From positions 1-22,605 of IMG/VR virus record IMGVR_UViG_3300030329_003298: a stretch of DNA of 22,605 nucleotides; one strand, written 5' to 3'. This stretch comes from a virus. The position numbers were made by a program, and so were the translations under genes. Below, in pieces: positions 10,509 through 18,132 of the stretch; positions within the stretch are counted from its first letter, which is position 1; each line of letters opens with the position of its first letter. The notes beneath the pieces are model-generated. The model worked only from the letters and a program-made list of their open reading frames with translations, was not told the DNA's origin and did no database searches.

Positions 10509-11321
10509 CTAGAGTGCGTCCGCTATCGTCTGCGGCTCAATGTTGAAGTTCTGCCCCTGATACCAGTCAATCCGCTTCCGTCCCGAATCGGTCAATCCTT
10601 CCGGTGGCAGCCCGGATACCGGGTCCTTCCATTCGACCAACGGGCTCCACCCACCGACCTGCAGACACCCCGCAAATGAAAAGTCGAACGCTACCCGAAA
10701 AGGCCACGGTTTCCACATGTTCACGACGCGCGGAGTGCATCCTATGCACATCCAGTGTGATTTAGGCAGTCCGAACCACGACGACGAATTTACGCGCGCC
10801 ACGTAATGCATGGACAGCATCTGTGGATGCGTGTTCTGTGGAAGCGTAAGTAGCACGGTCCGTTTGTACGTGAGTTCGGGGTTCACCACACTAACCTGCC
10901 CCACCAGCGTGACGCTACCGTGCTCCACCTCTAGCGGCTGACCCGCCGCATCAGATGTGGTGGTTAGGGATTTGAGACTGGTTCCACTCTGCCCCGAATT
11001 AACCAACGCGGCGCCGTTTAGCGTATTATCGAACGCCTGCCACGTAACCTGCACGGTAGCCATTGTCGGCGCCTGCATGGCCACCGTGCGATTCACCACG
11101 TGCAGCGTCTCGTCGTCGTCATCGGTCATGGGCGACCCTGGTGCTGGAAGACCTGCATTCACTGCAGCAACGCTAGTCAATAGCTTCTGCCCTGGGTTGT
11201 TCGTCCCAAAATCTTCAGGCAATCCCTTCACAATATAGCTGGATGTGTGCGTCTCTACTGCGCCGTTGCTTTCCGACGCACTCATGCCCTCAATTATATT
11301 TTGCGTGACTGTAAAGGCCAT
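10509..11321 (-). CDS. Distal-tail-region protein, unknown function
   Basis: A 270-residue protein directly after the tape measure gene, where distal tail and baseplate proteins are expected. The N-terminal half is Thr/Ser/Asn-rich and beta-like. The middle (VNPELTYKRTVLLTLPQNTHPQMLSMHYVARVNSSSWFG) and the C-terminal part (WMCIGCTPRVVNMWKPWPFRVAFDFSFAGCLQVGGWSPLVEW) are rich in aromatic residues and include a CxxC. I cannot match it to a named distal tail family. Start ATG 11321 overlaps the tape measure stop as TGATG. Confidence 0.65.
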   Translation of the reverse strand: MAFTVTQNIIEGMSASESNGAVETHTSSYIVKGLPEDFGTNNPGQKLLTSVAAVNAGLPAPGSPMTDDDDETLHVVNRTVAMQAPTMATVQVTWQAFDNTLNGAALVNSGQSGTSLKSLTTTSDAAGQPLEVEHGSVTLVGQVSVVNPELTYKRTVLLTLPQNTHPQMLSMHYVARVNSSSWFGLPKSHWMCIGCTPRVVNMWKPWPFRVAFDFSFAGCLQVGGWSPLVEWKDPVSGLPPEGLTDSGRKRIDWYQGQNFNIEPQTIADAL

Positions 11322-12451
11322 CAGTACGCCATCCCGGTGTTACCCGTGTTGTCTGCTATCTCTCGCAACAGCTCCCGCGTCCACCGTTCCGCGTCGTTGC
11401 TGTTGTTGCTGCCGCCTCGCCTCTGGTATTCCGTCTGGCCCAGTATGTCGAGAATATCACCAACGTCTCCACCAATGCCGGTGGGATCGCTAAAGTCTCC
11501 CGTTTTTATGGCGTTAGCGGTGTGCATTGATATGCCAATTGGAGACAATCCGCGAATGATTCGAATCGTCTTGATTGCCAGCGTAGCCCAGTCTGAAAAG
11601 CGTTTGAAAAGATTGCCCGCCCAGTCCACTATCTTCGCCATGCTGATGGCTATGTCCCCGATGATTTTTTTTACTTTATCTCCATTCCCCACCCACGCCG
11701 CGAATTGCCCCGCGACCGCTTCCACTATCGGCGCCATGGCGACCGCCAGCGTATTTTTCACGCCCTCAATTGCCACCCATGCCATGTCCAGATTCTCAGC
11801 CGCCGCCGCGATGGCCTTGCCGCCACCTTGCCCGATAGCTTGCCCTGTTTTCTGGGACATGGACACGACCTTCTCTAACTTACTCGCGCCCATATCCAGC
11901 AGTTGCAGCATGGCCACACCCTCTGAATCGAACAACTTCTGACTCAGCAGAACTTGTTCTCCTCGGTGCTGGATGTCGCCCATAGCCCTGGCAATTGCCT
12001 GAAGTTGCCTGTCGGGCGACAACTTCATCAGTTCCTTCGCATCCAATCCCAAACGTTCTAGTGCCGTGACCGCTTCGCCCTTGCCTAGCGTTCCGGCCTC
12101 CGCCAGTCGTCGCGTCAGGCGTTGCAGGCTCATGCCCAGGACGTTGGTTTCCACGCCCGCCAGGCGTGCCGCCGTCTGTAGGCCCATGAGCTTCGTTACA
12201 CTGAGCCCTAGGCGATCTGATAGTTTGACCGATGCATCCAGTGATCGGATGGTGCCCACCACCATGCGCCCCAGGCTGACGGCAGTAGCGACGGCTGCCG
12301 TGCCCAACGCCACGACGGCACCGGCGGCAGCAACGGCTCCCACCTTCAACATGCCCAGCCGTTTTTTACTGCTGGCTATGCCCTGGTTGAAACCCTTGTT
12401 GTTCAGGCTTAGCACTGCAGCGAGCCGCCCGATTACCGCTCTACGTGCCAT
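11321..12451 (-). CDS. Tail tape measure protein
   Basis: A 376-residue protein, helical and Ala/Gly/Leu-rich, in the canonical place after the tail chaperones. Residues about 35-66 form one long hydrophobic stretch (VGAVAAAGAVVALGTAAVATAVSL). The region 70-215 reads like TP901-type tape measures (SVKLSDRLGLSVTKLMGLQTAARLAGV, MSLQRLTRRLAEAG, ALERLGLDAKEL, QLQAIARAMGDI). A second amphipathic segment follows (about 225-300). At roughly 0.15 nm per residue it predicts a short tail of about 55 nm. The start overlaps the GT frame by 11 bases. Confidence 0.88.
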   Translation of the reverse strand: MARRAVIGRLAAVLSLNNKGFNQGIASSKKRLGMLKVGAVAAAGAVVALGTAAVATAVSLGRMVVGTIRSLDASVKLSDRLGLSVTKLMGLQTAARLAGVETNVLGMSLQRLTRRLAEAGTLGKGEAVTALERLGLDAKELMKLSPDRQLQAIARAMGDIQHRGEQVLLSQKLFDSEGVAMLQLLDMGASKLEKVVSMSQKTGQAIGQGGGKAIAAAAENLDMAWVAIEGVKNTLAVAMAPIVEAVAGQFAAWVGNGDKVKKIIGDIAISMAKIVDWAGNLFKRFSDWATLAIKTIRIIRGLSPIGISMHTANAIKTGDFSDPTGIGGDVGDILDILGQTEYQRRGGSNNSNDAERWTRELLREIADNTGNTGMAY

Positions 12452-12758
12452 GTCCGCGCCCCCCTGCGTTGTTCATCGCGTTGTGTTGCCTCGCAAACGC
12501 GCGAAACTTCCCCTCAAGTTCCCCATCGGTCAGTTTGGCTTTCAAGAATGTCGGCATAAACCTGTCGGGCGTGTAGTTCTTGCGCGTCATTGTGCTGGCG
12601 ACGGTCGCCGCCACAATCGCCCCCGCTGAATCCACCCGTCGCAACGTCCACGGGTCAATCAACCACATGGCGGTGATTTCCTGGAAATCTCGCACGGTGC
12701 AGCGTCGCCTCGCCTCGCTGGGTGTGCAGTGCAGCCACTGTGCGACGCGCAGCCACAT
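12441..12758 (-). CDS. Tail assembly chaperone T domain (made as G-T frameshift fusion)
   Basis: A 105-residue frame between the chaperone G gene and the tape measure. It begins MWLRVAQWLHCTPSEARRRCTVRDFQEITAMWLIDPWTLRR, a helical pattern like the GT/DUF4035-type region of tail assembly chaperones. The ATG at 12758 touches the stop of the upstream gene (TGATG). The perfect slippery heptamer at 12788-12782 lets ribosomes shift by -1 into this frame. The fused product would be 113 residues of G plus 113 of T, 226 in all. In lambda the fusion and G together chaperone the tape measure during tail tube assembly. Independent translation from 12758 remains possible. Confidence 0.78.
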   Translation of the reverse strand: MWLRVAQWLHCTPSEARRRCTVRDFQEITAMWLIDPWTLRRVDSAGAIVAATVASTMTRKNYTPDRFMPTFLKAKLTDGELEGKFRAFARQHNAMNNAGGRGHGT

Positions 12759-13120
12759 CAGACGCTCTCCGTCCCCGGCGATTTTCCCGCCAAAGTCTCC
12801 ACGTCCTCACCGAATCCGTTGCACGCCGACACCGCCTCAATCAGCGGTGCCAGACGCACCATCGGCACCCGCATCAAACTACCCGCCCCATCTGGGAATA
12901 GCGGCTTTCCCGTGTCGGGATGACTGACGGTTAGCGCAATCATCTCTAGAGTCGTCGCGGTATTGTCGTCACACTTCAGCGCGGCAGCTTTGGCTTTGCC
13001 CTTCTTCTGGCAACTGTCAATCTCGGCGGCGGTCATGGGACGGATTGCCACCGTCCCGAGTCCTTCGACCTCGACACAGTCGCCGCCGTCGTCATTCATC
13101 CAAGCGTCTACGTCTATCAT
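12758..13120 (-). CDS. Tail assembly chaperone G
   Basis: A 120-residue acidic-to-neutral protein right after the major tail protein. VEVEGLGTVAIRPMTAAEIDSC (16-37) and TTLEMIALTVSHPDTGKPLF (56-75) are typical of phage tail chaperone N-domains. The end (ETLAGKSPGTESV) contains the frameshift site at codons 112-113 (GGA AAA). It binds the tape measure with its GT form in the known systems. The start overlaps the major tail protein stop (ATGA). Confidence 0.8.
   Translation of the reverse strand: MIDVDAWMNDDGGDCVEVEGLGTVAIRPMTAAEIDSCQKKGKAKAAALKCDDNTATTLEMIALTVSHPDTGKPLFPDGAGSLMRVPMVRLAPLIEAVSACNGFGEDVETLAGKSPGTESV
12782..12788 (-). promoter_or_regulatory. Programmed -1 frameshift slippery site
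   Basis: The minus strand reads G GGA AAA in the zero frame of the G gene (residues Gly112-Lys113), an exact X-XXY-YYZ heptamer. It is one base from the lambda G/GT site G GGA AAG. After slipping back one base the next codons (ATC GCC GGG) are in frame with the 12441-12758 reading frame. Flanking GGCG and CGCC can form a short stem around it. Confidence 0.75.
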
Positions 13121-13503
13121 GATACGGAAATATTCCCTGTGAATTTGAAGGTGAGTGACGCTGTCATTTTGTCCTCAAGCGGCACACTGAAGCTTGCGTC
13201 ACGTAGAAACCCACTGCAGGTCCAGAGTGTTCCACTGGGGAATGTCACTGTGATCGTTTCCGCGTCTGCGTCGATCAGATCAGCCCAGCCCTCGGCCTGA
13301 TCGTCGAGGTTAGCCTCCACCGTCAAGCTGCCGCGATCGCTGAGCGGGTGCGGGATGAATGTGCGGTGATCGCTGGTGGACATGTTGGTCGTCTCGACCG
13401 CGTTGCGCGTCATGTCGCCCCAACTGACGTCATTGATTTCTGTGATCAGTGCGCCAGTCGTACCTAGCGTCAGGGTCGTGCCGTGACCAGTTGTCGTTGC
13501 CAT
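13117..13503 (-). CDS. Major tail (tube) protein
   Basis: A 128-residue protein with the profile of siphovirus tail tube subunits: TTLTLGTTGALITEINDVSWGDMTRNAVETTNMSTSDHRTFIPHPLSDRGSLTVEANLD, then WADLIDADAETITVTFPSGTLWTCSGFLRDASFSVPLEDKMTASLTFKFTG. The loop ETTNMSTSDHRTFIP and the closing ASLTFKFTG strand are characteristic. It would form the tail tube through which DNA passes. AGGAG nine bases before ATG 13503 is the best ribosome site in the tail block, as expected for an abundant protein. Confidence 0.88.
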   Translation of the reverse strand: MATTTGHGTTLTLGTTGALITEINDVSWGDMTRNAVETTNMSTSDHRTFIPHPLSDRGSLTVEANLDDQAEGWADLIDADAETITVTFPSGTLWTCSGFLRDASFSVPLEDKMTASLTFKFTGNISVS

Positions 13504-13515
13504 GTCGTGCTGCTC

Positions 13516-13947
13516 CTATGGTGCTGGGAATGTGGGAACAACGTCCCGGTACCAAATCGTGATGTCTACACTGCGTCTGTGCGTCTGCTCGTCCTCGCCT
13601 GTCCTGGTGTCTAACACTTCCATCCTGTCACCGTCCATTTGCACGGCGTCGAGCGTGACAGTGTCAAATTCCTCCGTCCGCAATCCATCCACGGACAGTC
13701 GCACCTGTTCTGCGATTTCGTCAGCGAGGGACACGTGGTTGGCATATCCGTCTATCTGATAGCCTGCCTCGTACAAGCCCGACGCTGCAGTCATATGGTG
13801 GTCTGAGTTCAAACTGATCTGCGTCAGCACCACGGTGGGCAGGTTCACGCCCTGCGGCACCGACGCCACGAAGATCTGGCCGGTCACGAGCGCAGCCAGG
13901 TCCTTGCGTCGCCTCAGGTAGTCGTGCAGCTCCGTGGCCAGGCTCAT
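13516..13947 (-). CDS. Tail terminator / tail completion protein (DUF3168-like)
   Basis: A 143-residue protein. ATG 13947 is chosen because it overlaps the previous stop (ATGA); the frame is open to 14073 but the extra part is just overlap. Pattern: LATELHDYLRRRKDLAALVTGQIFVASVPQGVNLPTVVLTQIS, a helix followed by the strand typical of the family. Later come VSLADEIAEQVRLSVDGL and RSVDITIWYRD. It caps the tail tube and joins it to the head in known phages. Position between gp10-like and major tail protein is canonical. Confidence 0.82.
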   Translation of the reverse strand: MSLATELHDYLRRRKDLAALVTGQIFVASVPQGVNLPTVVLTQISLNSDHHMTAASGLYEAGYQIDGYANHVSLADEIAEQVRLSVDGLRTEEFDTVTLDAVQMDGDRMEVLDTRTGEDEQTHRRSVDITIWYRDVVPTFPAP

Positions 13948-14543
13948 ACTGCCGCACCCCCGGCTTTCGTGATGGATTGGTTGTTGGCGGCAGCCTTTTT
14001 TGCTTCCTCTACTATTCCATTCCCAACCTCGTCCTCTAGTGTTCGTTGTACGTCTTGTTTCGCCGCAGCCCACGCTGGGCGCATGAACGGGCGAGCCCTC
14101 ACCCCGTGCACATCCACCACGCTGTACGGCTTCCCATCGACCGTTACCGCTTTTTTGCCGCGGCTGGGTCGTATGGTGTGCGATACGGTCCCAAACTCGA
14201 CCAGGTGGGCATAGTTCGCGGGCTCACGTTTGGCGTTACCCGCTGCGCCGCGTATTTTTGCCGCTGCCTTGCCGCCGACATTGCGACGCGGACCACAGAC
14301 GCCTACGACCGTCGAGCTACCCGCTCGCTTGTATTTTCGAACCACGTTCCCGATGGATATCTTCAGCAGCCCTGTCTGCGTGGGCGCTCGCAGTCTGGCT
14401 GCTTTGCGGAGTGGTCGCAGGGCCACGCCCATAGCCTTCGCCAGCACGCGCTTCGCGACTTTATCCTGCAGGATGGACAGCGTCTTCAGCAGTTCTTCAA
14501 CGCCGTCCAGCTCCAGTCTGATGCTAGACGAGGCTTGTGCCAT
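13944..14543 (-). CDS. HK97 gp10-like head-tail / neck protein
   Basis: A 199-residue basic protein: IRLELDGVEELLKTLSILQDKVAKRVLAKAMGVALRPLRKAARLRAPTQTGLLKISIG is the classic start of the HK97 gp10 family. It continues through YAHLVEFGTVSHTIRPSRG and VRARPFMRPAWAAAKQDV, with the VEFGT and RPFMRPA motifs diagnostic of the family. At 199 residues it is longer than the usual 130-150; an Ala/Lys/Arg-rich insert (about 80-107) and a helical C-terminus account for the excess. It overlaps head closure by 20 bases. Confidence 0.88.
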   Translation of the reverse strand: MAQASSSIRLELDGVEELLKTLSILQDKVAKRVLAKAMGVALRPLRKAARLRAPTQTGLLKISIGNVVRKYKRAGSSTVVGVCGPRRNVGGKAAAKIRGAAGNAKREPANYAHLVEFGTVSHTIRPSRGKKAVTVDGKPYSVVDVHGVRARPFMRPAWAAAKQDVQRTLEDEVGNGIVEEAKKAAANNQSITKAGGAAV

Positions 14544-14886
14544 CAGTCCGTTCCGTTGCCCAGCACTCGTGCACCATGTGACGCTCGTCCACGTCGATTA
14601 CGCGCGTTATTGAAAACGTGCGCCCCGACGCCGGCAGCATGATTCTGTGCCTCGTGGTAGGTCCCCTCATGCTCCACGACATGCGGATCGTGTGGGTCTC
14701 ATTCGTCTGTGCCTGCGCCGCTGCAAACGCCCCGGTGGGTCTCAATGCCTTAATACTCACCCACCGAAGGCCGCCGTCCTGCACCCAGTTCCGCTGTGGA
14801 TGCCCGTATCCATCGGGCGTTTCCTCTGCCGTTAGCAGCATCGCACGGTGCCGCATTGTGTCGCATGGAAGCGTCGTTTTAGGCAA
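14524..14886 (-). CDS. Head closure / head-tail joining protein
   Basis: A 120-residue protein starting at TTG 14886, preceded by a G-rich stretch and overlapping the stop of the gene before; ATG 14856 would give 110 residues. RHRAMLLTAEETPDGYGHPQRNWVQDGGLRWVSIKAL ... ETHTIRMSWSMRG ... RHRIMLPASGRTFSITRVIDVDERHMVHECWATE fits the SPP1 gp16-like head completion fold. The late RTFSITRVIDVDER segment is the characteristic part. It plugs the connector after DNA packaging in known phages. Confidence 0.8.
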   Translation of the reverse strand: MPKTTLPCDTMRHRAMLLTAEETPDGYGHPQRNWVQDGGLRWVSIKALRPTGAFAAAQAQTNETHTIRMSWSMRGPTTRHRIMLPASGRTFSITRVIDVDERHMVHECWATERTDGTSLV

Positions 14887-15295
14887 CGGACACCCCCGAA
14901 GCCTGGATATTCACCTCCAGCGTTGTGGCGTTGGTGGCCACGCCCAGCACAGTGGCAAAGTCGGCACTGGCAACGTCGGCCTCCAGGCAAATGCCGCCGG
15001 GGTTGGGGCTCACGTAATAGGCCCGCGCGACGGTCAGATTGCCCGTGACGGTCAGGCTGCCGCGCACCAGGTAGCGCACCGGCTGCTGGTCTGCTGCGTT
15101 GCTCAGCGCAATACCCACGACCGCTGCAGTGGCGGCGGCGCTATTCACCGCCGCCTTCAGGTCGCCGCTATCGGTCGCATCCTGATACAGCGGCTGACCG
15201 GCGGTGATAGTGCCACCAGCGATGCCCTGGGCCAGAACGTATTCTGCGCCTGCCCTCGGCTTTACGTCGCTCGCGGTGATCGAATGGTCAGCCAT
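14879..15295 (-). CDS. Capsid cement / decoration protein (DUF2190-like)
   Basis: A 138-residue protein starting at ATG 15295, eight bases inside the end of the connector gene. The open frame to 15397 is just overlap. GTITAGQPLYQDATDSGDLKAAVNSAAATAAVVGIALSNAADQQPVRYLVRGSLTVTGNLTVARAYYVS ... ILGVAT-like end fits the beta-rich small cement proteins that decorate phage capsids. The key pattern is AGQPLY-Q followed by VVGIAL and VRGSLTV. Placed between connector and head closure, away from the capsid gene, which is less usual but known. Confidence 0.72.
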   Translation of the reverse strand: MADHSITASDVKPRAGAEYVLAQGIAGGTITAGQPLYQDATDSGDLKAAVNSAAATAAVVGIALSNAADQQPVRYLVRGSLTVTGNLTVARAYYVSPNPGGICLEADVASADFATVLGVATNATTLEVNIQASGVSVA

Positions 15296-15869
15296 TGAGG
15301 ACCGGTTCCCGTGGATATACCTGTAGCTGTCTAATGGCCGACATAACGTCATCTGGAATATCGGCGGCGCCGGGGTTCCACCATCTATAGGTGGCAAGCG
15401 CCAGCACAGCGTTTTGCGCCATGTCAGGCACCTGCGCCTGATCGGTGCCGTACCCTGCGACGAACGTGACGGTCACCGCCTCCGTATCCGTTCGGGCGGT
15501 CGGCCAGGTCTGCCCGTACTGCAGCACCACGCTGCCGGGCGTTTCACTGGTCACGAGCTGGTAAACGCTGGCGGCGACGGTCTGGCTGTCGCCGTCGGAA
15601 TCCAGGTACGTGATGCTGGAAACGCTCGAAAGCGGCGCCTTGGGCATCCAAATCCTGCCACCCGCGTCGATCGGGAATGCGTCGAACGTATAGACCCAGG
15701 TGGCATTGAGTAGCTGCAACGCCGTCAGTCGCTGCACTTCCTCCGTTGCACCACGTAGCTGACGCAGCGCGCCCTCGTTGGCGTCGTCGCCGTCGATGCG
15801 TGCGTGACCCTTGAACTGTTCCAGCGTCACCGGCTCGCCGCTAGGCTTAGCTGATTGCGTCAGACCCAT
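15288..15869 (-). CDS. Head-tail connector protein (gp6-like)
   Basis: A 193-residue adaptor: LTQSAKPSGEPVTLEQFKGHARIDGDDANEGALRQLRGATEEVQRLTALQLLNATWVYTFDAFP (1-66) is the hallmark of the phiE125 gp8/HK97 gp6-type connectors. It is followed by RIWMPKAPLSSVSSITYLDSDG, VVLQYGQTWP, VTVTFVAGYG and a final helical MAQNAVLALATYRWWNPG. It binds the portal ring in the head-tail junction. AGAGGTG before ATG 15869 is a clear ribosome site lying inside the preceding gene. Confidence 0.88.
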   Translation of the reverse strand: MGLTQSAKPSGEPVTLEQFKGHARIDGDDANEGALRQLRGATEEVQRLTALQLLNATWVYTFDAFPIDAGGRIWMPKAPLSSVSSITYLDSDGDSQTVAASVYQLVTSETPGSVVLQYGQTWPTARTDTEAVTVTFVAGYGTDQAQVPDMAQNAVLALATYRWWNPGAADIPDDVMSAIRQLQVYPREPVLNG

Positions 15870-16080
15870 CGCTCACCTCTGAATCTGCGTTTTTTTTCGG
15901 TCGTCCCCGTCGCCGTTTCGGCGGCGCGTCGGCGGTTTCCGCCTCTGCCGCCACTGCGACGTTTCGCCGCATCCACCGGTAGGCGCTTTCGTCGGGCAGG
16001 TCATACGTCTCGCCCACGGCAAACTGCTCGCCGCCACTGCCCGGTTCCGCGCTGTGCGTGAATGTAATTCTCATATGCAT
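15847..16080 (-). CDS. Small AT-hook-like protein
   Basis: A 77-residue protein (75 from the second ATG). An N-terminal beta unit (RITFTHSAEPGSGGEQFAVGETYDLPDESAYRWMRRNVAV) leads to an acidic stretch and then PPKRRRGRPKKNAD, an AT-hook-like GRP motif flanked by basic residues. Similar small proteins lie between capsid and connector genes in many siphoviruses. Their role is not established; DNA or RNA binding by the GRP tail is plausible. It is the first gene after the terminator-like hairpin at 16087-16120. Confidence 0.75.
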   Translation of the reverse strand: MHMRITFTHSAEPGSGGEQFAVGETYDLPDESAYRWMRRNVAVAAEAETADAPPKRRRGRPKKNADSEVSDGSDAIS

Positions 16081-16086
16081 TACCCG

Positions 16087-16120
16087 AAAAGACCCCGCCG
16101 GCGTGGATTCCGGCGGGGCC
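16087..16120 (-). terminator. Rho-independent terminator after the capsid cassette
   Basis: On the minus strand 16120-16110 pairs with 16101-16091 (11 bp, one G-U pair, almost all G-C) around an 8-base loop, followed by TTTT. It lies about 25 bases past the stop of the capsid-associated gene. It would reduce readthrough into connector and tail genes and so raise the capsid to tail ratio. Confidence 0.7.
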
Positions 16121-16145
16121 GAGTGGAGAAAAGAGAGCTAAATAG

Positions 16146-16646
16146 TCAATCAATAGCCGACTGAGCAGAACCTGACGGCGCCCCGTAGCGAGCGTCCAGT
16201 CCAATATAAATCGCGCAGCCCAGTTGGGCGTTGGTTCCGACATCACCAACGGATGCCTGAATGTGCGTGAAGCCGCCGGCCACGTCGAGTTCGTCGGTGC
16301 TGAATTCGAGGACCCAGATAGCCTGGTCCTCAGCGCTAGTCGCGTCGGTATAGCTGGACGCGGCGGTTTGCGTGGTATGCGTGAACGTCGCAGTCGCTGC
16401 CAGCGACGTGTCTTGTTTGTACCAGATATCAGTAAAAGTCAGCGCCTTCTCGCCTGTGCCAGAATTATCTGACGCCTGGGTGATGGTCAACGTGGGATCG
16501 TCTCCCGCTGTGCCTGCACCCTTGACGAACAGCACCACGACCCGCTGGTAGTTGGCGCAGTTGAACCAATCCCCGTCATTAGCTGCGGCGCTCATGTCCA
16601 CAGGCGCGAATGCGCTAACGATCTGCGTGTTTTCGACAAATGCCAT
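16146..16646 (-). CDS. Capsid-associated protein, possible decoration protein
   Basis: A 166-residue protein directly after the major capsid gene. ATG 16646 is chosen for its AGGA nine bases upstream. Beta-rich and Thr/Ala-rich: VSAFAPVDMSAAANDGDWFNCANYQRVVVLFVKGAGTAGDDPTLTITQASDNSG, then FTDIWYKQD and QAIWVLEFSTDELDVAGGFTHIQASVGDVG. The pattern of a short N-terminal strand, 'YQRVVVLF' and late 'ELDVAGGF-HIQ' recurs in similar proteins next to capsid genes in my memory, with no assigned function. A terminator follows and a hairpin precedes, so it is transcribed in a short capsid unit. Confidence 0.7.
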   Translation of the reverse strand: MAFVENTQIVSAFAPVDMSAAANDGDWFNCANYQRVVVLFVKGAGTAGDDPTLTITQASDNSGTGEKALTFTDIWYKQDTSLAATATFTHTTQTAASSYTDATSAEDQAIWVLEFSTDELDVAGGFTHIQASVGDVGTNAQLGCAIYIGLDARYGAPSGSAQSAID

Positions 16647-16678
16647 CTGAGTGATCCTGTTTTTTGTCTGTGCTGAAT

Positions 16679-16712
16679 GGGTCCGGGGCGCCACCCGCGC
16701 CGCCCCGGACCC
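16679..16712. other. Strong 12-bp hairpin between capsid and capsid-associated genes
   Basis: GGGTCCGGGGCG (16679-16690) and CGCCCCGGACCC (16701-16712) are perfect inverted copies around a 10-base loop. No T-tract follows on the minus strand, so it is unlikely to terminate. It more likely protects the 3' end of the capsid message or is an RNase processing site. Confidence 0.6.
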
Positions 16713-16733
16713 GTGACCCCGTAACCCTACCGC

Positions 16734-18095
16734 CTACGCTCTAGCTGCAATAGTGACAATTGGCGACAGCGTGTTGCTGCCGTTCTTCGGCGACACAGCG
16801 GCGCTCCACCACGGCTGTCCACCCATACGCACGACAGCCTTAAAGGCGGTCACATCCCAGTCGAACCACAGGTGGATGCTCGACGACATCGTGATGCCGC
16901 CGCCCTTGGTCGTTGCCAGGTATTGCTTCAGATCCACCAGGATCACGTCGCCCACGTCGCCTACCGTCTTGCACGCCTGCTGCGGGATGACAGGTCGTCC
17001 CATCAGCGTGCCGTACGGGGCCTGGCTCAAACCGCCAGGTGGCGTATACAGCGAGATACCCCAGCCGCTGTCAGCGGCGCCCGTGTCCAATTTGCCGACC
17101 TTCATCAGCGTATTGAGCTGGACCTCGGTGTCCTGATTTACCAGCCAGACGGCATTGGCGCGGCTCGGACCCCACATGCGTGACCACATGTCGAGAATAT
17201 TCTGGCCCACGACGGTGTCAGCCACCTGGCTGCCGACCTTCGCCACGGACACGGCGGCGCCGCTATTGATCAATCCCAACGGTTGACCAGCACCCGTTCC
17301 CGCAATGATCGCCTCGTTGACCTTGTAGGTGATCACCTCGGGAAGTTTGCGGTTCAGATACGCCGACATCGCACTATTGTCGGCGAGCAGCTCGTCGGTC
17401 GCGGGCGCCAGCGCACGGAGCTTGTACAGGTCCACGCCCACTTCCTGGAGCACCGGCTTCGACTGGGTCGCTTGCGTCTGCTCCGCGTCCCAGTATGCCT
17501 GGATGCCCGTGCTGCCCCACGGTGCGCTTTCGTCCGTCGGGACGGTCAGTCGGTTGGATTCGACTGGGATTTCGTCGCACCGACCCAGCAGCGAATCCTC
17601 GCCCCTGATCAGCTCGTTGATTGTCCGTCGGGCATCAGGCGGCACCGCGAATCCACCCTCCGAGTCCATACCCTCATTGGCACCGTCCGGGTCGGCCCGC
17701 TGCTCGGTCAGCAGACGCTGGTCTATCTGCGCGCCTGGGCGGGACGCATGGGCGACGGCCTTGCCATATTCGCCCATGTCACGGAATCCCCACATCCCCC
17801 GGTCGTCATTACGGAATGTTCCGCCGGTTATCCGGCTCAGGCCCGCAGGCTCGGTGCTGGGTTCAGTCTGTGACGTGCGCCGCTCGGCGGGCTCAGCCAG
17901 CGTCTGCGTCTGCGTCTCCAACTGCTGCCGCTGTTCAATCTGCTGTGCAAGACTGGTAAATTCTTCGGTGTAGCCCTTCACGCGGGCGATTTCGTCATTG
18001 TTGAGTTGGCGCCCTTCGGCATCGGCTGCCGCGACAATCGCTGTGGCGTTGTCGTGGGACGCCTGCTGTGATTCCCTAAGCTTTTCGACGGTCAT
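16734..18095 (-). CDS. HK97-fold major capsid protein
   Basis: A 453-residue protein. ATG 18095 is used: it follows AAGGG by eight bases and opens a helical scaffold-like delta region (TVEKLRESQQASHDNATAIVAAADAEGRQLNNDEIARVKGYTEEFTSLAQQIEQRQQLETQ). The upstream 51 residues would be read through a terminator hairpin and are not believed. Core signatures: GGFAVPPDARRTINELIRGEDSLLGRC, VPTDESAPWGS, LYKLRALAPATDELLADNSAMSAYLNRKLPEVITYKVNEAIIAGTGAGQPLGLI (E-loop/spine region) and YGTLMGRPVIPQQAC near the C-terminus. The N-terminal region is expected to be removed by the adjacent protease. Confidence 0.95.
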   Translation of the reverse strand: MTVEKLRESQQASHDNATAIVAAADAEGRQLNNDEIARVKGYTEEFTSLAQQIEQRQQLETQTQTLAEPAERRTSQTEPSTEPAGLSRITGGTFRNDDRGMWGFRDMGEYGKAVAHASRPGAQIDQRLLTEQRADPDGANEGMDSEGGFAVPPDARRTINELIRGEDSLLGRCDEIPVESNRLTVPTDESAPWGSTGIQAYWDAEQTQATQSKPVLQEVGVDLYKLRALAPATDELLADNSAMSAYLNRKLPEVITYKVNEAIIAGTGAGQPLGLINSGAAVSVAKVGSQVADTVVGQNILDMWSRMWGPSRANAVWLVNQDTEVQLNTLMKVGKLDTGAADSGWGISLYTPPGGLSQAPYGTLMGRPVIPQQACKTVGDVGDVILVDLKQYLATTKGGGITMSSSIHLWFDWDVTAFKAVVRMGGQPWWSAAVSPKNGSNTLSPIVTIAARA

Positions 18096-18132
18096 TGTCG
18101 GACCCTTAGCAATTGCTGTCGGTCCGCTGCCC

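Noticed and set aside
16679-16712. Calling the hairpin after the capsid gene a terminator
   Set aside because: Neither strand has a T-tract after the stem, so it is listed as a hairpin of other function.
17329-17973. Long plus-strand open frames opposite the capsid gene
   Set aside because: They mirror a clear capsid gene in GC-rich DNA, where antisense frames stay open. No ribosome site or family-like sequence.
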